From contig CAYSDF010000026.1 of assembly GCA_964429675.1 (NCBI GenBank), forward strand, positions 1 to 12,677: DNA of 12,677 bases, written 5' to 3'. The notes under the pieces are model-generated. The model saw only the letters and a list, made by a program, of their open reading frames with translations. It did no database searches and had not been told where the DNA came from. Below, one piece after another: positions 1-7,372 of the stretch. This DNA is from GWA2-44-9 sp964429675 (GTDB lineage: Bacteria > Patescibacteriota > Minisyncoccia > 2-02-FULL-40-12 > GWA2-44-9). Numbering within the stretch: position 1 is the first letter of the stretch; each line of letters opens with the position of its first letter. The translations under genes were made by a program, and so were the position numbers.

Positions 1-61
1 CTGCGATTCGCCCATGACATGCAGGGCTGGTGATTCCAAGGAGGGAGGCTGGGGGGCTTGA
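1..61. other. Edge segment without a supported gene
   Basis: This segment lies downstream of the minus-strand GT39 gene that ends at 62. It is more GC-rich than its surroundings and holds purine-rich runs (AGGAGGGAGG, then a run of six G). The plus-strand frames give no convincing reading frame before hitting the antisense of the GT39 gene. On the minus strand an ATG at 13-15 could be the first codons of a further gene beyond the window, but five codons cannot be judged. Confidence 0.3.
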
Positions 62-1840
62 TTACTTTGGTGGAATATACCAGACAAAGATTGAGTTACC
101 TATGTAGGCAATTGGCTCGTAGTTGGCTAGCCAGGCGTAGCTTCCGGCTGGATTTTGGACTGTGGAACCCATGTAGAATGTCGCCGAAACTCCTATGTAG
201 CCGCCGTTAGGCTCATCACGTAAGAATTCAGCGGGACTTTTGTATGTACTGCTGTTCATCCATATGTATTTTGTTTTCAAATAATAACCGGCATCAGACC
301 AGCCAAAATAATCAAGGTGAATTCTCTGAATATGGTTTTGATCAACCCAATCAGCCAGACGCTTGGCATCTTGGCCCCAATCAACATTAGAATCTACAAC
401 GTAACGATAACCGCCCGAAGGACCGCCGGCAACTTGATTGAAGTATGTGAGATAAAAAGGATAGACGGAGATATTTTCGTATAAATACCAGCCCAGTAAT
501 ACTCCCACGGTTATCATGTAGGCCGTAAAAAGTTTCTTGTTGAAGATCCAGTGGGATATTTTAATAATCTGTCCGGAAAGAAGGATAAAGACGAATCCGT
601 ATATGGGGATCAAGTGTCTGATACCTATATTTAAATTGGCGGTGATGCTGGCATACCAATAAACCGCCAGCCATAAGAGCATAGCAAATTCGGTGAAATG
701 ATCTCGGATAAGGCTTACAAGATAACCCCAGTATTGCTTTAGAATATTTTTTTCAAACCTGGCCTTCAAAGCCCAGTACAGCCAGACTAGAACAACTAAT
801 CCCCAAAATGGCAGAGGCTCCTTTAAGAAATACACAATCGGGAAATATTTTTTCCAGGCATTTTTATTAACCTCACCCAGGAAATAAGTATCATTTCCTC
901 CGATGCTTCTCTGCGTAACCATCAAAAGGCCGACGCCATATTGGGCCAGGGGTCTTAAAAAGGGCTTATCGGACATCCAGATGGCAAGATTAGGGAAAGT
1001 TCTGCGTCCATAACTGCCAACGTTATAAGTGATATCCTGCTTCTCTCTTTCCGGAGGATAATTTGCAACATGATATGCATATACCGGCCAGACTACTGCA
1101 GCATAAGCTATGATGATGATAAGTACGGTTGATTTAAGATAAGACCAGGTTTTTTGCCATATATCATGGGGAGAGAATAGCCCTTTGAAGACCGCTAAAC
1201 CTATAAAATAAGGCACGAATAAAAATAGGGAGAATTTTGTAAGTTCAGCTACTCCAAGAGCTAAGCCGGCTATAACGAGATTCTTTCCAGTAGGTTTTTC
1301 AAAATATCTAATAAAGAAAAAACTTGCCAGTAACACTCCGAATAATGCCGGAACATCGGTGGTTACAAAACGGGAGTGAGCCAGTATTGTTGGAGAAAAA
1401 GAAAACAGAAACAAGGCGATTAGTGCAGCCTCGCGGTTGTACATTTTTTTAGTCCAGACAAAAATAATAACCCCGGATAGTATGAAGAACAGGAGCTCGG
1501 GCATTTTTGCGACATGGGCTATTAATATTGCATCATTGCCCGAACCGAATATTAGATTTCGGCCAAAGTTCCATTGGCCGTTAATGTCTGTTTGCCAATA
1601 AGGTGTTTGAAAGGCCGTTTCCCGTAAATTTAAAAAGCTAAGAGTTATTCCGGCAAGGTCCTTGGCCAGAGGCGGATGCTCGGGATTTAGTCTCATGTCT
1701 GCCCGTTGGATATAAGAATATCCTGCCCCGATATGAGGGATCTCATCAACGATCGGTGAGTCATCCCAAACACTAGTAATAGCCAGAATCAAAGCCGATA
1801 CTATAATAATAAGCGGGAGAATTTTATATAATTTAGACAT
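62..1840 (-). CDS. GT39-family (ArnT/PMT-type) membrane glycosyltransferase
   Basis: A 592-residue integral membrane protein with many hydrophobic spans. Enzymes of this class transfer a sugar from a polyprenyl-phosphate carrier to an acceptor on the outer face of the membrane. The family signature is seen in the first extracytoplasmic loop: an Asp-Glu pair (D32-E33 in VDEIPH), then NPEHPPL at about 52-58, the usual HPPL-like segment. A later soluble part carries VDSNVDWGQD near residues 480-495, a motif I associate with bacterial phospholipid-carrier-dependent glycosyltransferases. The ATG start is followed directly by a signal-anchor-like hydrophobic stretch. It lies two bases after the stop of the upstream glycosyltransferase, so the two are almost certainly co-transcribed and perhaps translationally coupled; no clear Shine-Dalgarno is seen. 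The donor sugar and acceptor cannot be read from the sequence. Confidence 0.85.
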   Translation of the reverse strand: MSKLYKILPLIIIVSALILAITSVWDDSPIVDEIPHIGAGYSYIQRADMRLNPEHPPLAKDLAGITLSFLNLRETAFQTPYWQTDINGQWNFGRNLIFGSGNDAILIAHVAKMPELLFFILSGVIIFVWTKKMYNREAALIALFLFSFSPTILAHSRFVTTDVPALFGVLLASFFFIRYFEKPTGKNLVIAGLALGVAELTKFSLFLFVPYFIGLAVFKGLFSPHDIWQKTWSYLKSTVLIIIIAYAAVVWPVYAYHVANYPPEREKQDITYNVGSYGRRTFPNLAIWMSDKPFLRPLAQYGVGLLMVTQRSIGGNDTYFLGEVNKNAWKKYFPIVYFLKEPLPFWGLVVLVWLYWALKARFEKNILKQYWGYLVSLIRDHFTEFAMLLWLAVYWYASITANLNIGIRHLIPIYGFVFILLSGQIIKISHWIFNKKLFTAYMITVGVLLGWYLYENISVYPFYLTYFNQVAGGPSGGYRYVVDSNVDWGQDAKRLADWVDQNHIQRIHLDYFGWSDAGYYLKTKYIWMNSSTYKSPAEFLRDEPNGGYIGVSATFYMGSTVQNPAGSYAWLANYEPIAYIGNSIFVWYIPPK

Positions 1841-1842
1841 CG

Positions 1843-3420
1843 CTATTGCTCAAGAGGTATGATGATGGAGCCTTTATCAAATTGCCCAGCTCTAAACTGT
1901 TCGGGAGTCAGATAAAATATATTTTTTGCCTTTTGCTTGTCGGGAGTGTAGGTGTCAGTAAGAAACATGACTGTCTGGGAAGGCATTGGAATGCCATTAA
2001 CCAAAACCCCGCCCGCATTGACCAGTACGTATTTCTTTACGGATTGAGGAAGTCTATTTATCTCATTTGCAAGATTTACGTAGTTCTGATTAAAGGCCAC
2101 TGCTGTCTGACTGCTAGGTCCCCAGGTACCGAAGTATCTTAAAAACTCAAGACAGCAGAGCGATATTAAAAATAAAATCATCACCAAATTTATAAAAGAA
2201 TAAATTGCAGGCCTCTTATTGTATTGAAATGCCATCCCGTACCAGATTTTTAATTTTTCAAATGACCACCATAGACCCCTGGCTGTGATAATCATTACTA
2301 TCGGCAACACTCCTATCGTACGCAAGGCATGCGGAGCTTCGATCGATAGAAATCCGGGCAGAAGCAATATAAAAAACCATGCGAATATAAATGTATGAAC
2401 GGTAGAAAAGTGACCGTGTTTTCTTTTAATCCAATGAACCAACTCATTGATAAATCCTATTACGAAGAATATTCCGATAGGCCAGGGAAGCATTGGTTCG
2501 CCTGAAAGATTGTGTCTCTGGTTCCAATCGCCAGTAAAATTAAACATGCCTAGAGTCTTAATAACGCTGTTAGCCAGCTCTTTTACCGGTTGAGGCTGGC
2601 TAAAAACATATAAGCCTTGCCCGGCTCGGCTATTGAAGCTGCCAGGATGGTTTAAGAAATATAATCCAATTGGCAGAGCGATCATAAAGGCAACAAATAT
2701 AAATAGCGCCAAACCGATAAAAAGCTTTCTTTTTGTATCGTCATATTTAGAAAAACTCATATCTTTCCGGATATTCCACCAATAAACTCCGATTAAAACA
2801 AGAAATAAAAGAGGTACGACTCTATAAGCCGTATAAGTATAGAATCCTAGTCCGCCTATAATCCCGGCCAATATAAAATCAGGCAGATGGCAATTTTTAA
2901 TTGCTCGCCACAGGAAATAGAAACCATAGACCATAATAAAAGGCAGCATTATTGCCCTAAAGCCGATCCTGGAAAAATTAACATGCCAGAAAGATATAGC
3001 TAAAAGAAAACTTGATAGAGCGGCTATTCTCCATTCAAATATCTCGCGTGCCAATAAATATAATCCGACAACAGTCAAAATTCCAAAAAGAGCAGAGACT
3101 ATACGCAGCGACCAGGAGTGGATGCCGAATATCTTTATTGATAAGGCCTGGATATTTATGAACAGTCCCTCGCGGCCGTTATTCTCAGGGTAGAAAATTT
3201 TAAATCCTCCGGCCACCGCCTTAAGCGGGGCTCCGCTAAAAGCGGGAGCCGACGAAGGCTCATCCAATGCCTGAAGGGCGTTGTTGCCGTTCATAGCCTC
3301 ATCCGGATATAGTCCGGGTGGAAATGATGAAAGTTTGTATAAACGAAAAAATCCGGCGATTGAAATAATCACCAGAAATACGGCCAGCTCTTTTCTCTTG
3401 GCTAAGACATCGGCGAACAT
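1843..3420 (-). CDS. GT39-like membrane glycosyltransferase, first gene of the pair
   Basis: A 525-residue polytopic membrane protein. After the first span (about 12-29) comes LYPDEAMNGN with an Asp-Glu pair at D40-E41, the position of the catalytic acidic residue in GT39/PMT-type enzymes. A loop with REGLF (about 83-87) then replaces the usual HPPL, followed by LRIVSALFGILTVVGLYLLARE, which is typical of the family. Multiple spans continue to about residue 430 and end in a soluble C-terminal domain of roughly 100 residues. By family it should use a lipid-linked sugar donor on the outer membrane face. It differs clearly from its downstream partner, so it is a paralogue or distant relative rather than a recent duplicate. 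It begins at an ATG right beside a probable promoter, so its mRNA may be leaderless. Substrate is unknown. Confidence 0.82.
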   Translation of the reverse strand: MFADVLAKRKELAVFLVIISIAGFFRLYKLSSFPPGLYPDEAMNGNNALQALDEPSSAPAFSGAPLKAVAGGFKIFYPENNGREGLFINIQALSIKIFGIHSWSLRIVSALFGILTVVGLYLLAREIFEWRIAALSSFLLAISFWHVNFSRIGFRAIMLPFIMVYGFYFLWRAIKNCHLPDFILAGIIGGLGFYTYTAYRVVPLLFLVLIGVYWWNIRKDMSFSKYDDTKRKLFIGLALFIFVAFMIALPIGLYFLNHPGSFNSRAGQGLYVFSQPQPVKELANSVIKTLGMFNFTGDWNQRHNLSGEPMLPWPIGIFFVIGFINELVHWIKRKHGHFSTVHTFIFAWFFILLLPGFLSIEAPHALRTIGVLPIVMIITARGLWWSFEKLKIWYGMAFQYNKRPAIYSFINLVMILFLISLCCLEFLRYFGTWGPSSQTAVAFNQNYVNLANEINRLPQSVKKYVLVNAGGVLVNGIPMPSQTVMFLTDTYTPDKQKAKNIFYLTPEQFRAGQFDKGSIIIPLEQ

Positions 3421-3426
3421 GATATA

Positions 3427-3435
3427 ATTCTATCA
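3427..3435 (-). promoter_or_regulatory. Probable extended -10 promoter for the glycosyltransferase pair
   Basis: Read on the minus strand, this is TGATAGAAT: a TAGAAT -10 hexamer preceded by TG with one spacer base, the extended -10 arrangement. Transcription would start about six to seven bases downstream, at or next to the ATG at 3420, which implies a leaderless or nearly leaderless message. No good -35 is visible, as is usual for extended -10 promoters. Confidence 0.4.
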
Positions 3436-3512
3436 GATTTCTCAAATTATGGCTTTGGGGGCTTGTCCACATGGCGGAGGTTATGGATGTGTAGGCTAAT
3501 TTGGGTTTATGC

Positions 3513-3518
3513 TATAAT
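3513..3518 (+). promoter_or_regulatory. Consensus -10 box upstream of the coiled-coil/ATPase operon
   Basis: A perfect TATAAT in an AT-rich setting. The predicted start of transcription, near 3525, falls just before the left arm of the inverted-repeat element at 3532, so a transcript from here would contain both arms and could fold. No strong -35 is seen at the expected distance. Confidence 0.4.
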
Positions 3519-3531
3519 AATTAAGCATATG

Positions 3532-3662
3532 CCAGGTAGTAGAAGTTTCGAATATTTTTCTGCTAATGATTGCTACTAAGCTGGTATAATAAGTAAAACA
3601 AGTGAAATTTTTAATCTAGGGTCTATAAAAACCTAAAGACAGTCGGAACTTTCACTACCTGG
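3532..3662 (+). repeat. 131-bp element with 20-bp imperfect inverted repeats
   Basis: The left arm (3532-3551, starting CCAGGTAGT) and right arm (3643-3662, ending ACTACCTGG) match as inverted repeats at 17 of 20 positions. As RNA, two of the three differences become G-U pairs, leaving one A-C mismatch. The arms enclose about 91 bases of AT-rich sequence. The 8-mer TATGCCAG occurs at 3528-3535 and again at 3663-3670, so TATG directly flanks both ends like a target-site duplication. The right arm stops one base before the ATG at 3664. It can be read either as a MITE-like insertion or as a long-range leader RNA stem controlling the operon. The arms are seen directly; the role is inference. Confidence 0.6.
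3582..3590 (+). promoter_or_regulatory. Extended -10 promoter inside the inverted-repeat element
   Basis: TGGTATAAT is a textbook extended -10 (TG, one base, TATAAT). A transcript from here would start near 3597 and carry only the right arm of the inverted repeat, so it would lack the stem formed by the longer transcript. Two starts could therefore give two leader structures for the gene at 3664. Confidence 0.45.
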
Positions 3663-3663
3663 T

Positions 3664-4104
3664 ATGCCAGAGATATCGTCATCTACAATCGAGCAGGATA
3701 TCGTTAAGCTTGAGAAAGAACTTCAGGAAAAGAAGTCTCTTTTGGAGCATCGTGAAGATCAGCCGATCTCGGCCGAAAAAATGGGCGATACTTCCGGCTC
3801 CGAGAAAGAAGTTCTCAAATCAATAATAGGAGATAAAATAAATCAGCAAATTCCTGTTGGTCAACCTCAGGTAACTCCTAAAAGCCTATCTAATTCCGAT
3901 AGTTCTCCAAGTTATCTTGACCCGATATTAAAGGACCAGGTTGATAAATTGGTGAAGCTGGTATTTGATACAAATTTGGAAGAGGGAATTAAGTTTGTTG
4001 CTAAACAAAATGACCCGGCCTTGATCGATGCCTTTCATGACTTACTCGCCGATGAGCTCTACGATGCTTTGATTGAAAGAAGGAAACTTGAGAAAATCGA
4101 ATAG
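3664..4104 (+). CDS. Small coiled-coil protein paired with VirD4-like ATPase
   Basis: A 146-residue soluble protein that I do not recognise as a named family. Residues about 8-30 (EQDIVKLEKELQEKKSLLEH) look like a short coiled coil. A polar, Ser/Pro/Gln-rich linker follows to about residue 95, and then a compact, mostly helical C-terminal domain from about 96 to 146 that contains DKLVKLVFDTNLEEGIKFVAK and ends in an acidic and basic helix. There is no signal peptide or membrane span. The gene lies 21 bases ahead of the ATPase gene on the same strand, so the two are probably one operon and the proteins may work together, for example as adaptor and motor. That link is inferred from position only. 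The ATG start has no Shine-Dalgarno because the right arm of an inverted repeat occupies that place; an internal ATG at 3781 is a less likely alternative. Confidence 0.65.
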   Translation: MPEISSSTIEQDIVKLEKELQEKKSLLEHREDQPISAEKMGDTSGSEKEVLKSIIGDKINQQIPVGQPQVTPKSLSNSDSSPSYLDPILKDQVDKLVKLVFDTNLEEGIKFVAKQNDPALIDAFHDLLADELYDALIERRKLEKIE

Positions 4105-4125
4105 TCTAATATTTCAGAAGATTCT

Positions 4126-6510
4126 GTGCCAAACGTCCTACTTATAATTTACTTCATTTCAATAGTCGCCTTTTTTATTGTCGGTTTCGTGTGGTATGAG
4201 GACGTCAAAACTAAGGGCAGTATTTCAAGAGCGCTTAATATGTCACTGTTTTTGATTACCTTGCCCAGAGATAATCCTTCCGGTGGCCAGAATCAAAAAA
4301 GCGAGAAGGAGCAGATATCAGTTATGGAGCAGTTATATGCTTCTTTTGCCAATCTTCATGCCAGTGGATGGAATAAATTCATCTATGGTGAGCCTTACAT
4401 AGTTTTAGAGTTGGCCGTTCACCATGTCGGTGATGAAATACATTTTTATGCCAGTGTTCCTAAGAGCTACGAGCAGACTTTCCAAAAACAGCTTCACGGT
4501 ATTTTCTCTTCGGCCGAAATAACCAGAATCAAGGATTATAGTATTTTTAATCCCTCCGGTTTTAACGCCGGGGCATACCTTAAGCTAAAAGATAATTTTA
4601 TTTTGCCGTTTAAAACCTACCAGCGCTTGGAATCCGACCCTTTGGGCGGTTTGGCAACGGCTTTATCAAAGCTTCAGACTCAGGGTGAGGGAGCGGCCAT
4701 CCAAATATTAATAAGACCATCTCATGAGTATTCGAATAGAGACCTAGCCAAAAAGGTAGCCAAAGAAATGCAGTTGGGTTATAAATTTTCATCAGCCTTG
4801 TCCAGAGTAAAAAATCCTCCTAAGCAGAAAACTCCTGAGGAAGAAGCCAAAAATACCAAGCCGAAAGAGACAGTAGTCGTCACTCCATACGAAGAAGAAA
4901 TTATCAAAGGTATCCAGGGCAAAGCTTCCAAATCCCTCTTTGATACAAACATAAGAGTGGTCGTATCAGCTAAAGATCAGAATCAGGCCGAGGAATTATT
5001 GAATGAGATAACTAGCTCGTTTGTTCAGTTTTCAGCTGATGAGATGAATAGTCTCGAGGCGGTCAAAGTTAAGGGCTCGTCTCTAAAAAATCTTGTATTT
5101 AATTTTTCTTTCCGTCTTTTTGATAATTCCCACAAAGCTTCTCTGTCTACCGAGGAAATTACAAGTTTGTATCATTTTCCGATCGCCACTACATTTGCCC
5201 CTAAAATTAAGTTTCTAAAAGCAAAGCCAGCTGAACCGCCTCCGAACTTGCCTCAAGAAGGAATTGTTCTGGGAAAGAATGTATTTCGGGGCATGGACAA
5301 CATGATAAAGATGGGTAAAAGCGACCGCCGCAGGCATTTGTATGTATTAGGCCAGACCGGTACCGGTAAATCTACTCTAATGGAGAACATGATTTATCAG
5401 GATATTATAAACGGCGAAGGTGTGGCTTTCATTGATCCTCATGGTACGGCCATAGAAAAGATTCTCGGCTTTATTCCGAAAGAAAGACTGGATGATGTAA
5501 TCGTGTTTGATCCGGCTGATATCCAAAAGCCTCTGGGTCTTAATATGCTGGAGTTCGATCCTAAATTTCCGGAACAAAAGACATTTATTGTTAACGAGAT
5601 GCTAGGCATATTTCAGAAGCTTTTCCTGGCGGAAACTATGGGGCCTATGTTTGATCAGTATTTCAGGAATGCAATGTTGCTTTTGATGGATGATCATCAG
5701 TTTGAGGTGCCGACATTGGTCAATATTCCGAAGGTTTTGACTGATGAGAAGTACCGTCGGGATAAGCTAACGAGAGAAAATAATCCTATAGTAAGAGATT
5801 TCTGGGCCTTGGAAGCCGAAAAAGCCGGCGGAGAGGCCGCCTTGGCTAATATGGCTCCGTATATAACTTCCAAGATCAATGGCTTTATCGCTAATGAATT
5901 TTTACGCCCGATTCTTTCCCAGAAGAAAAGCGCTTTCAACTTCCGGAAGATAATGGATGAGAAAAAGATCCTGTTAGTAAATCTTTCTAAGGGCCGAATA
6001 GGTGATATTAATGCTAATCTATTAGGTATGATTATAGTCGGCAAGCTTCTTATGTCGGCATTATCTCGAGTGGATATTCCTGAGGATCAAAGATCAGACT
6101 TTTATCTGTATATTGATGAGTTCCAAAACTTTACTACTGATAGTATTGCTATTATTCTTGCTGAGGCCAGGAAATATCGTCTGGATATGACGATAGCCAA
6201 TCAATTTATTAAGCAACTTGATGATAAAATCCGCAACGCAGTATTCGGTAATGTGGGCTCTATCGCTACTTTCAGAGTCGGAGCCGATGATGCCGAATTT
6301 TTAAAGAACCAGTTTGAGCCTGTGTTCAGCCCTCAGGACTTATTGAATATAGATAACTTTAATTGCTATCTTAAGTTATTGATTAATAATCAGACTACGC
6401 GTCCGTTTAATATTAAAGTTGATCTACCGCACCAATCTGATCCGGAGTTAGCTAAGAAGATTAAGGAGCTATCCCGGATGAAATATGGCAAGCCGGAGGA
6501 TCAGGTTTAA
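4126..6510 (+). CDS. Membrane-anchored VirD4/TraG/HerA-class ATPase
   Basis: A 794-residue protein with one N-terminal membrane span (about 3-23), a large middle region without recognised motifs (about 40-380), and a C-terminal RecA-like motor domain. Walker A is GQTGTGKST at 409-417. The following strand holds FIDPHG (435-440), as in TraG/HerA-type proteins. Walker B is LYIDEF at 661-666 with D664-E665, and ANQF near 692 fits the sensor strand. VirD4/TraG proteins are hexameric pumps that move DNA or protein through a membrane channel. Here no relaxase, VirB4 or other conjugation gene is nearby, so the cargo is unknown. Proteins of this build are common in chromosomes of the Candidate Phyla Radiation. 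The start is GTG at 4126, preceded by a weak AGAAG at suitable distance; the membrane span begins immediately after it, which supports this start. Confidence 0.85.
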   Translation: MPNVLLIIYFISIVAFFIVGFVWYEDVKTKGSISRALNMSLFLITLPRDNPSGGQNQKSEKEQISVMEQLYASFANLHASGWNKFIYGEPYIVLELAVHHVGDEIHFYASVPKSYEQTFQKQLHGIFSSAEITRIKDYSIFNPSGFNAGAYLKLKDNFILPFKTYQRLESDPLGGLATALSKLQTQGEGAAIQILIRPSHEYSNRDLAKKVAKEMQLGYKFSSALSRVKNPPKQKTPEEEAKNTKPKETVVVTPYEEEIIKGIQGKASKSLFDTNIRVVVSAKDQNQAEELLNEITSSFVQFSADEMNSLEAVKVKGSSLKNLVFNFSFRLFDNSHKASLSTEEITSLYHFPIATTFAPKIKFLKAKPAEPPPNLPQEGIVLGKNVFRGMDNMIKMGKSDRRRHLYVLGQTGTGKSTLMENMIYQDIINGEGVAFIDPHGTAIEKILGFIPKERLDDVIVFDPADIQKPLGLNMLEFDPKFPEQKTFIVNEMLGIFQKLFLAETMGPMFDQYFRNAMLLLMDDHQFEVPTLVNIPKVLTDEKYRRDKLTRENNPIVRDFWALEAEKAGGEAALANMAPYITSKINGFIANEFLRPILSQKKSAFNFRKIMDEKKILLVNLSKGRIGDINANLLGMIIVGKLLMSALSRVDIPEDQRSDFYLYIDEFQNFTTDSIAIILAEARKYRLDMTIANQFIKQLDDKIRNAVFGNVGSIATFRVGADDAEFLKNQFEPVFSPQDLLNIDNFNCYLKLLINNQTTRPFNIKVDLPHQSDPELAKKIKELSRMKYGKPEDQV

Positions 6511-6635
6511 ATCCCGTTAGAGACATAACCGGTAAATTTAGTATAAGAGATAGTGGCCAGAATTTTATAACAGAGAATAAAAATAAATTAATTAGGCACG
6601 GTTGCGGCCAGGTCGCAACCTGTCTCTAACGGGAT
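6511..6635 (+). repeat. 125-bp element with perfect 15-bp inverted repeats and an internal hairpin
   Basis: The left arm ATCCCGTTAGAGACA (6511-6525) begins immediately after the ATPase stop codon. Its exact reverse complement TGTCTCTAACGGGAT occupies 6621-6635 and includes the first two bases of the gtrA start codon. A second perfect stem, GGTTGCG (6600-6606) with CGCAACC (6614-6620) around a 7-base loop, abuts the right arm and could stack on it. The remaining middle part is AT-rich and unstructured to the eye. It could be a small non-autonomous mobile element, or a folded leader that hides the gtrA start. No target-site duplication is evident. Confidence 0.65.
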
Positions 6636-7308
6636 GAATAAATTCACGAAGAAAGATCTTATGTCGACGGTTGTTACCGGTTTGTATTCAGGCTTTATCG
6701 CCTGGCGGATTTTTGAATTTTTGAACCTTGATATATTCGACAAGCTCAGGGTAAATATAATATTCCACCTGTTAGGCCAGCCCAATGCTCATTTATCATC
6801 GGCTTGGATGATGCTTCTTATCCCGATTATTTGGATTATTGGAGTTAACTTCGGATATTTTCTGGGCCGCTGGATGCCATTTTTTAATCAATTCGGAAGA
6901 TTTGCTGTCATTGGGTTTACTAATTTCGTAGTTTATTCAGGAGTATTGAATCTATTAATTGCTACTACAGGTATAAGCTCAGGTTCGTGGTATTCTATTT
7001 TCGTCGGAGTTGCATTTGTGGGCGGAGCGCTTCATAGTTACGGTTGGAATAAATTTTGGGTTTTTGAATCAGGTTCCAGTGCCGGCGGTGCTTCGGAATT
7101 TGGAAAATTTATTCTGGTTTCTGTAATATCAGGGCTTATAAATGTTGCCGTCGCCTCATTTCTAGTTAATTACATTCATCCGCTATTTGGTATCACTCCT
7201 GAGGCCTGGGCAAATGTCGGTGGAATCGCCGGTTCGGCCGCAGCTCTTGTATTTAGTTTTGTTGGGTTTAGAATAGTAGTGTTTAGGAAATCAGTATCAA
7301 GTATCTAG
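6634..7308 (+). CDS. GtrA-family membrane protein
   Basis: A 224-residue polytopic membrane protein. Residues about 88-218 form a GtrA-like domain: FGRFAVIGFTNFVVYSGVLN at its start, the conserved NKFWVF at 139-144, and a last span ending GFRIVVFR (211-218). GtrA proteins are thought to help move polyprenyl-phosphate-linked sugars across the cytoplasmic membrane for surface glycan modification, which fits the GT39, GT2 and PAP2 genes of this window. Two additional hydrophobic segments (about 10-30 and 57-77) precede the domain, making it longer than typical GtrA proteins of about 120-150 residues. The ATG at 6634 lies inside an inverted repeat; ATG 6661, with an AG-rich stretch (GAAGAAAGA) before it, is a credible alternative. 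The final codons run into a heptamer repeat. Confidence 0.8.
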   Translation: MNKFTKKDLMSTVVTGLYSGFIAWRIFEFLNLDIFDKLRVNIIFHLLGQPNAHLSSAWMMLLIPIIWIIGVNFGYFLGRWMPFFNQFGRFAVIGFTNFVVYSGVLNLLIATTGISSGSWYSIFVGVAFVGGALHSYGWNKFWVFESGSSAGGASEFGKFILVSVISGLINVAVASFLVNYIHPLFGITPEAWANVGGIAGSAAALVFSFVGFRIVVFRKSVSSI

Positions 7309-7371
7309 TATTTAGTATTAAGGAGAAGAGCTGGCCTTAATACTTGATCCTCAGTCCTTAATACTTGACCC
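7293..7371 (+). repeat. Tandem AGTATNN heptamers with inverted and direct copies
   Basis: Four head-to-tail heptamers AGTATCA, AGTATCT, AGTATTT, AGTATTA fill 7293-7320; the gtrA stop codon falls across the second and third. AGTATTAAGG (7314-7323) is then mirrored by CCTTAATACT at 7335-7344 and again at 7356-7365, each inside a longer direct repeat CCTTAATACTTGA(T/C)CC. The result is two mutually exclusive 10-bp hairpins directly before the dnaX start. No T-run follows, so it is not a standard terminator. It resembles intergenic palindromic repeats; origin and role are unknown. Confidence 0.6.
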
Positions 7372-7372
7372 T

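Noticed and set aside
1..61. AGGAGG-type ribosome binding site on the plus strand with TTG at 58-60
   Set aside because: The frame it would open runs antisense through the GT39 gene and ends after roughly 50 codons without any protein-like pattern.
1846..2142. 98-codon plus-strand frame opposite the C-terminal part of a GT39 gene
   Set aside because: It is fully antisense to a well-supported membrane protein gene, has no recognisable domain, and has no ribosome binding site.
5697..6044. 115-codon minus-strand frame within the ATPase gene
   Set aside because: It lies antisense to the conserved RecA-like motor region between Walker A and Walker B and shows no protein family pattern.
6588..6785. 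65-codon minus-strand frame covering the right side of the inverted-repeat element
   Set aside because: It is antisense to gtrA and reads through a palindromic non-coding repeat; no start signal or domain.
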